NCBI GenBank assembly: GCA_012270665.1
Contig: JAAXHY010000589.1
Coordinates: forward strand, 1 to 5,930
DNA from: Dehalococcoidia bacterium
Lineage (GTDB): Bacteria > Chloroflexota > Dehalococcoidia > SAR202 > UBA11138
Direction: 5' to 3'
Length of the DNA: 5,930 nt
In this document: positions 5,742 through 5,930 of the stretch, one piece after another
How positions within the stretch are numbered: the first letter of the stretch is position 1
Layout: the number at the start of each line of letters is the position of its first letter
The notes under the pieces: generated by a model
What the model was told of the DNA's origin: nothing
Seen by the model: the letters and a program-made list of their open reading frames with translations, nothing else
Databases searched by the model: none
Program-made: the position numbers and the translations under genes

Positions 5742-5930
5742 CTAGACCGTCGCCAGCGTTGGCGCCCTTAGTGGGGCGGACATCTGGCTTTCGTCGAGGG
5801 GGATGGCCTCGTTGAGATAGACCTGGACGCGGTATGAGCGGTAGTCTGGGATGTACATGCGGCCCTCGTCGTCCACTCGCACGGACTTGGGGGCGCGCAG
5901 CAGTTTCGCCTCCTCCATGTTCGCCATGTC
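5742..5930 (-). CDS. NHL-repeat protein, C-terminal fragment (5' partial)
   Basis: The last 63 codons of a gene whose start is outside the window: the frame is open to the window edge (the residues before MANMEEAK are still in frame), so the ATG at 5927 is not taken as the start. APKSVRVDDEGRMYIPDYR (12-30 from that Met) followed by SYRVQVY is a clear NHL repeat, a beta-propeller blade with the pattern P-x-x-V-x-V-D-x-x-G-x-x-Y-I-x-D and hydrophobic end. The tail NEAIPLDESQMSAPLRAPTLATV is unstructured-looking. NHL propellers bind proteins, carbohydrates or RNA, or form lyase or peptidase-like scaffolds; the role here cannot be told from one blade. Stop TAG at 5742-5744, followed by the strong palindrome. 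Confidence 0.75.
   Translation of the reverse strand, partial: DMANMEEAKLLRAPKSVRVDDEGRMYIPDYRSYRVQVYLNEAIPLDESQMSAPLRAPTLATV

Overview
The window looks like chromosomal DNA of an uncultured, moderately GC-rich environmental bacterium. The mix of a flavin-dependent NtaA/SnaA-type monooxygenase, an HpcH/HpaI-type aldolase-like protein, an OsmC-like protein, an MFS transporter and an NHL-repeat protein resembles marine or soil Chloroflexota (SAR202/Dehalococcoidia-like). That placement is inferred from gene content only; no rRNA or phylogenetic marker is present.

Layout. 1-1161 (+): C-terminal part of an FMNH2-dependent monooxygenase whose start lies outside the window. 1180-1638 (-): DUF1801/YdhG-like protein, convergent with it. 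1770-2558 (+): HpcH/HpaI aldolase-like protein with substituted catalytic positions. 2563-2638: intergenic inverted array of heptamer repeats. 2660-3100 (+): OsmC-like protein interrupted by an in-frame TGA at 3017-3019. 3135-3365 (+): small single-pass membrane protein of unknown function. 3419-4786 (+): 12-TM MFS transporter starting at TTG. 4834-5528 (-): type II toxin-antitoxin pair, Phd/VapB-like antitoxin followed by a VapC/FitB-like PIN toxin. 5686-5713: perfect palindrome, probable terminator. 5742-5930 (-): C-terminal end of an NHL-repeat protein that continues past the window.

Main discovery. The OsmC-like gene is very probably a selenoprotein gene. Its TGA lies exactly where the family has its second conserved cysteine, 67 residues after the first (C53). 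The frame continues as PLYGTVAVATP, typical of the family's C-terminus, and stops at TAA 3098-3100. Directly after the TGA is a bacterial SECIS-like hairpin: lower stem 3021-3025/3058-3062, upper stem 3034-3039/3044-3049, loop AGTT with G in its second position. The upper part closely resembles the E. coli fdhF SECIS. A standard gene caller would stop at 3019 and lose the second redox residue.

How the genes may work together. The plus-strand genes (monooxygenase, aldolase-like, OsmC-like, transporter) fit uptake and oxidative breakdown of organic compounds, with the OsmC-like protein as a thiol/selenol peroxidase or redox partner. They are separated by gaps of about 30-130 bp or by opposing genes, so a single operon is not shown. 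The toxin-antitoxin pair and the NHL protein form a separate minus-strand block.
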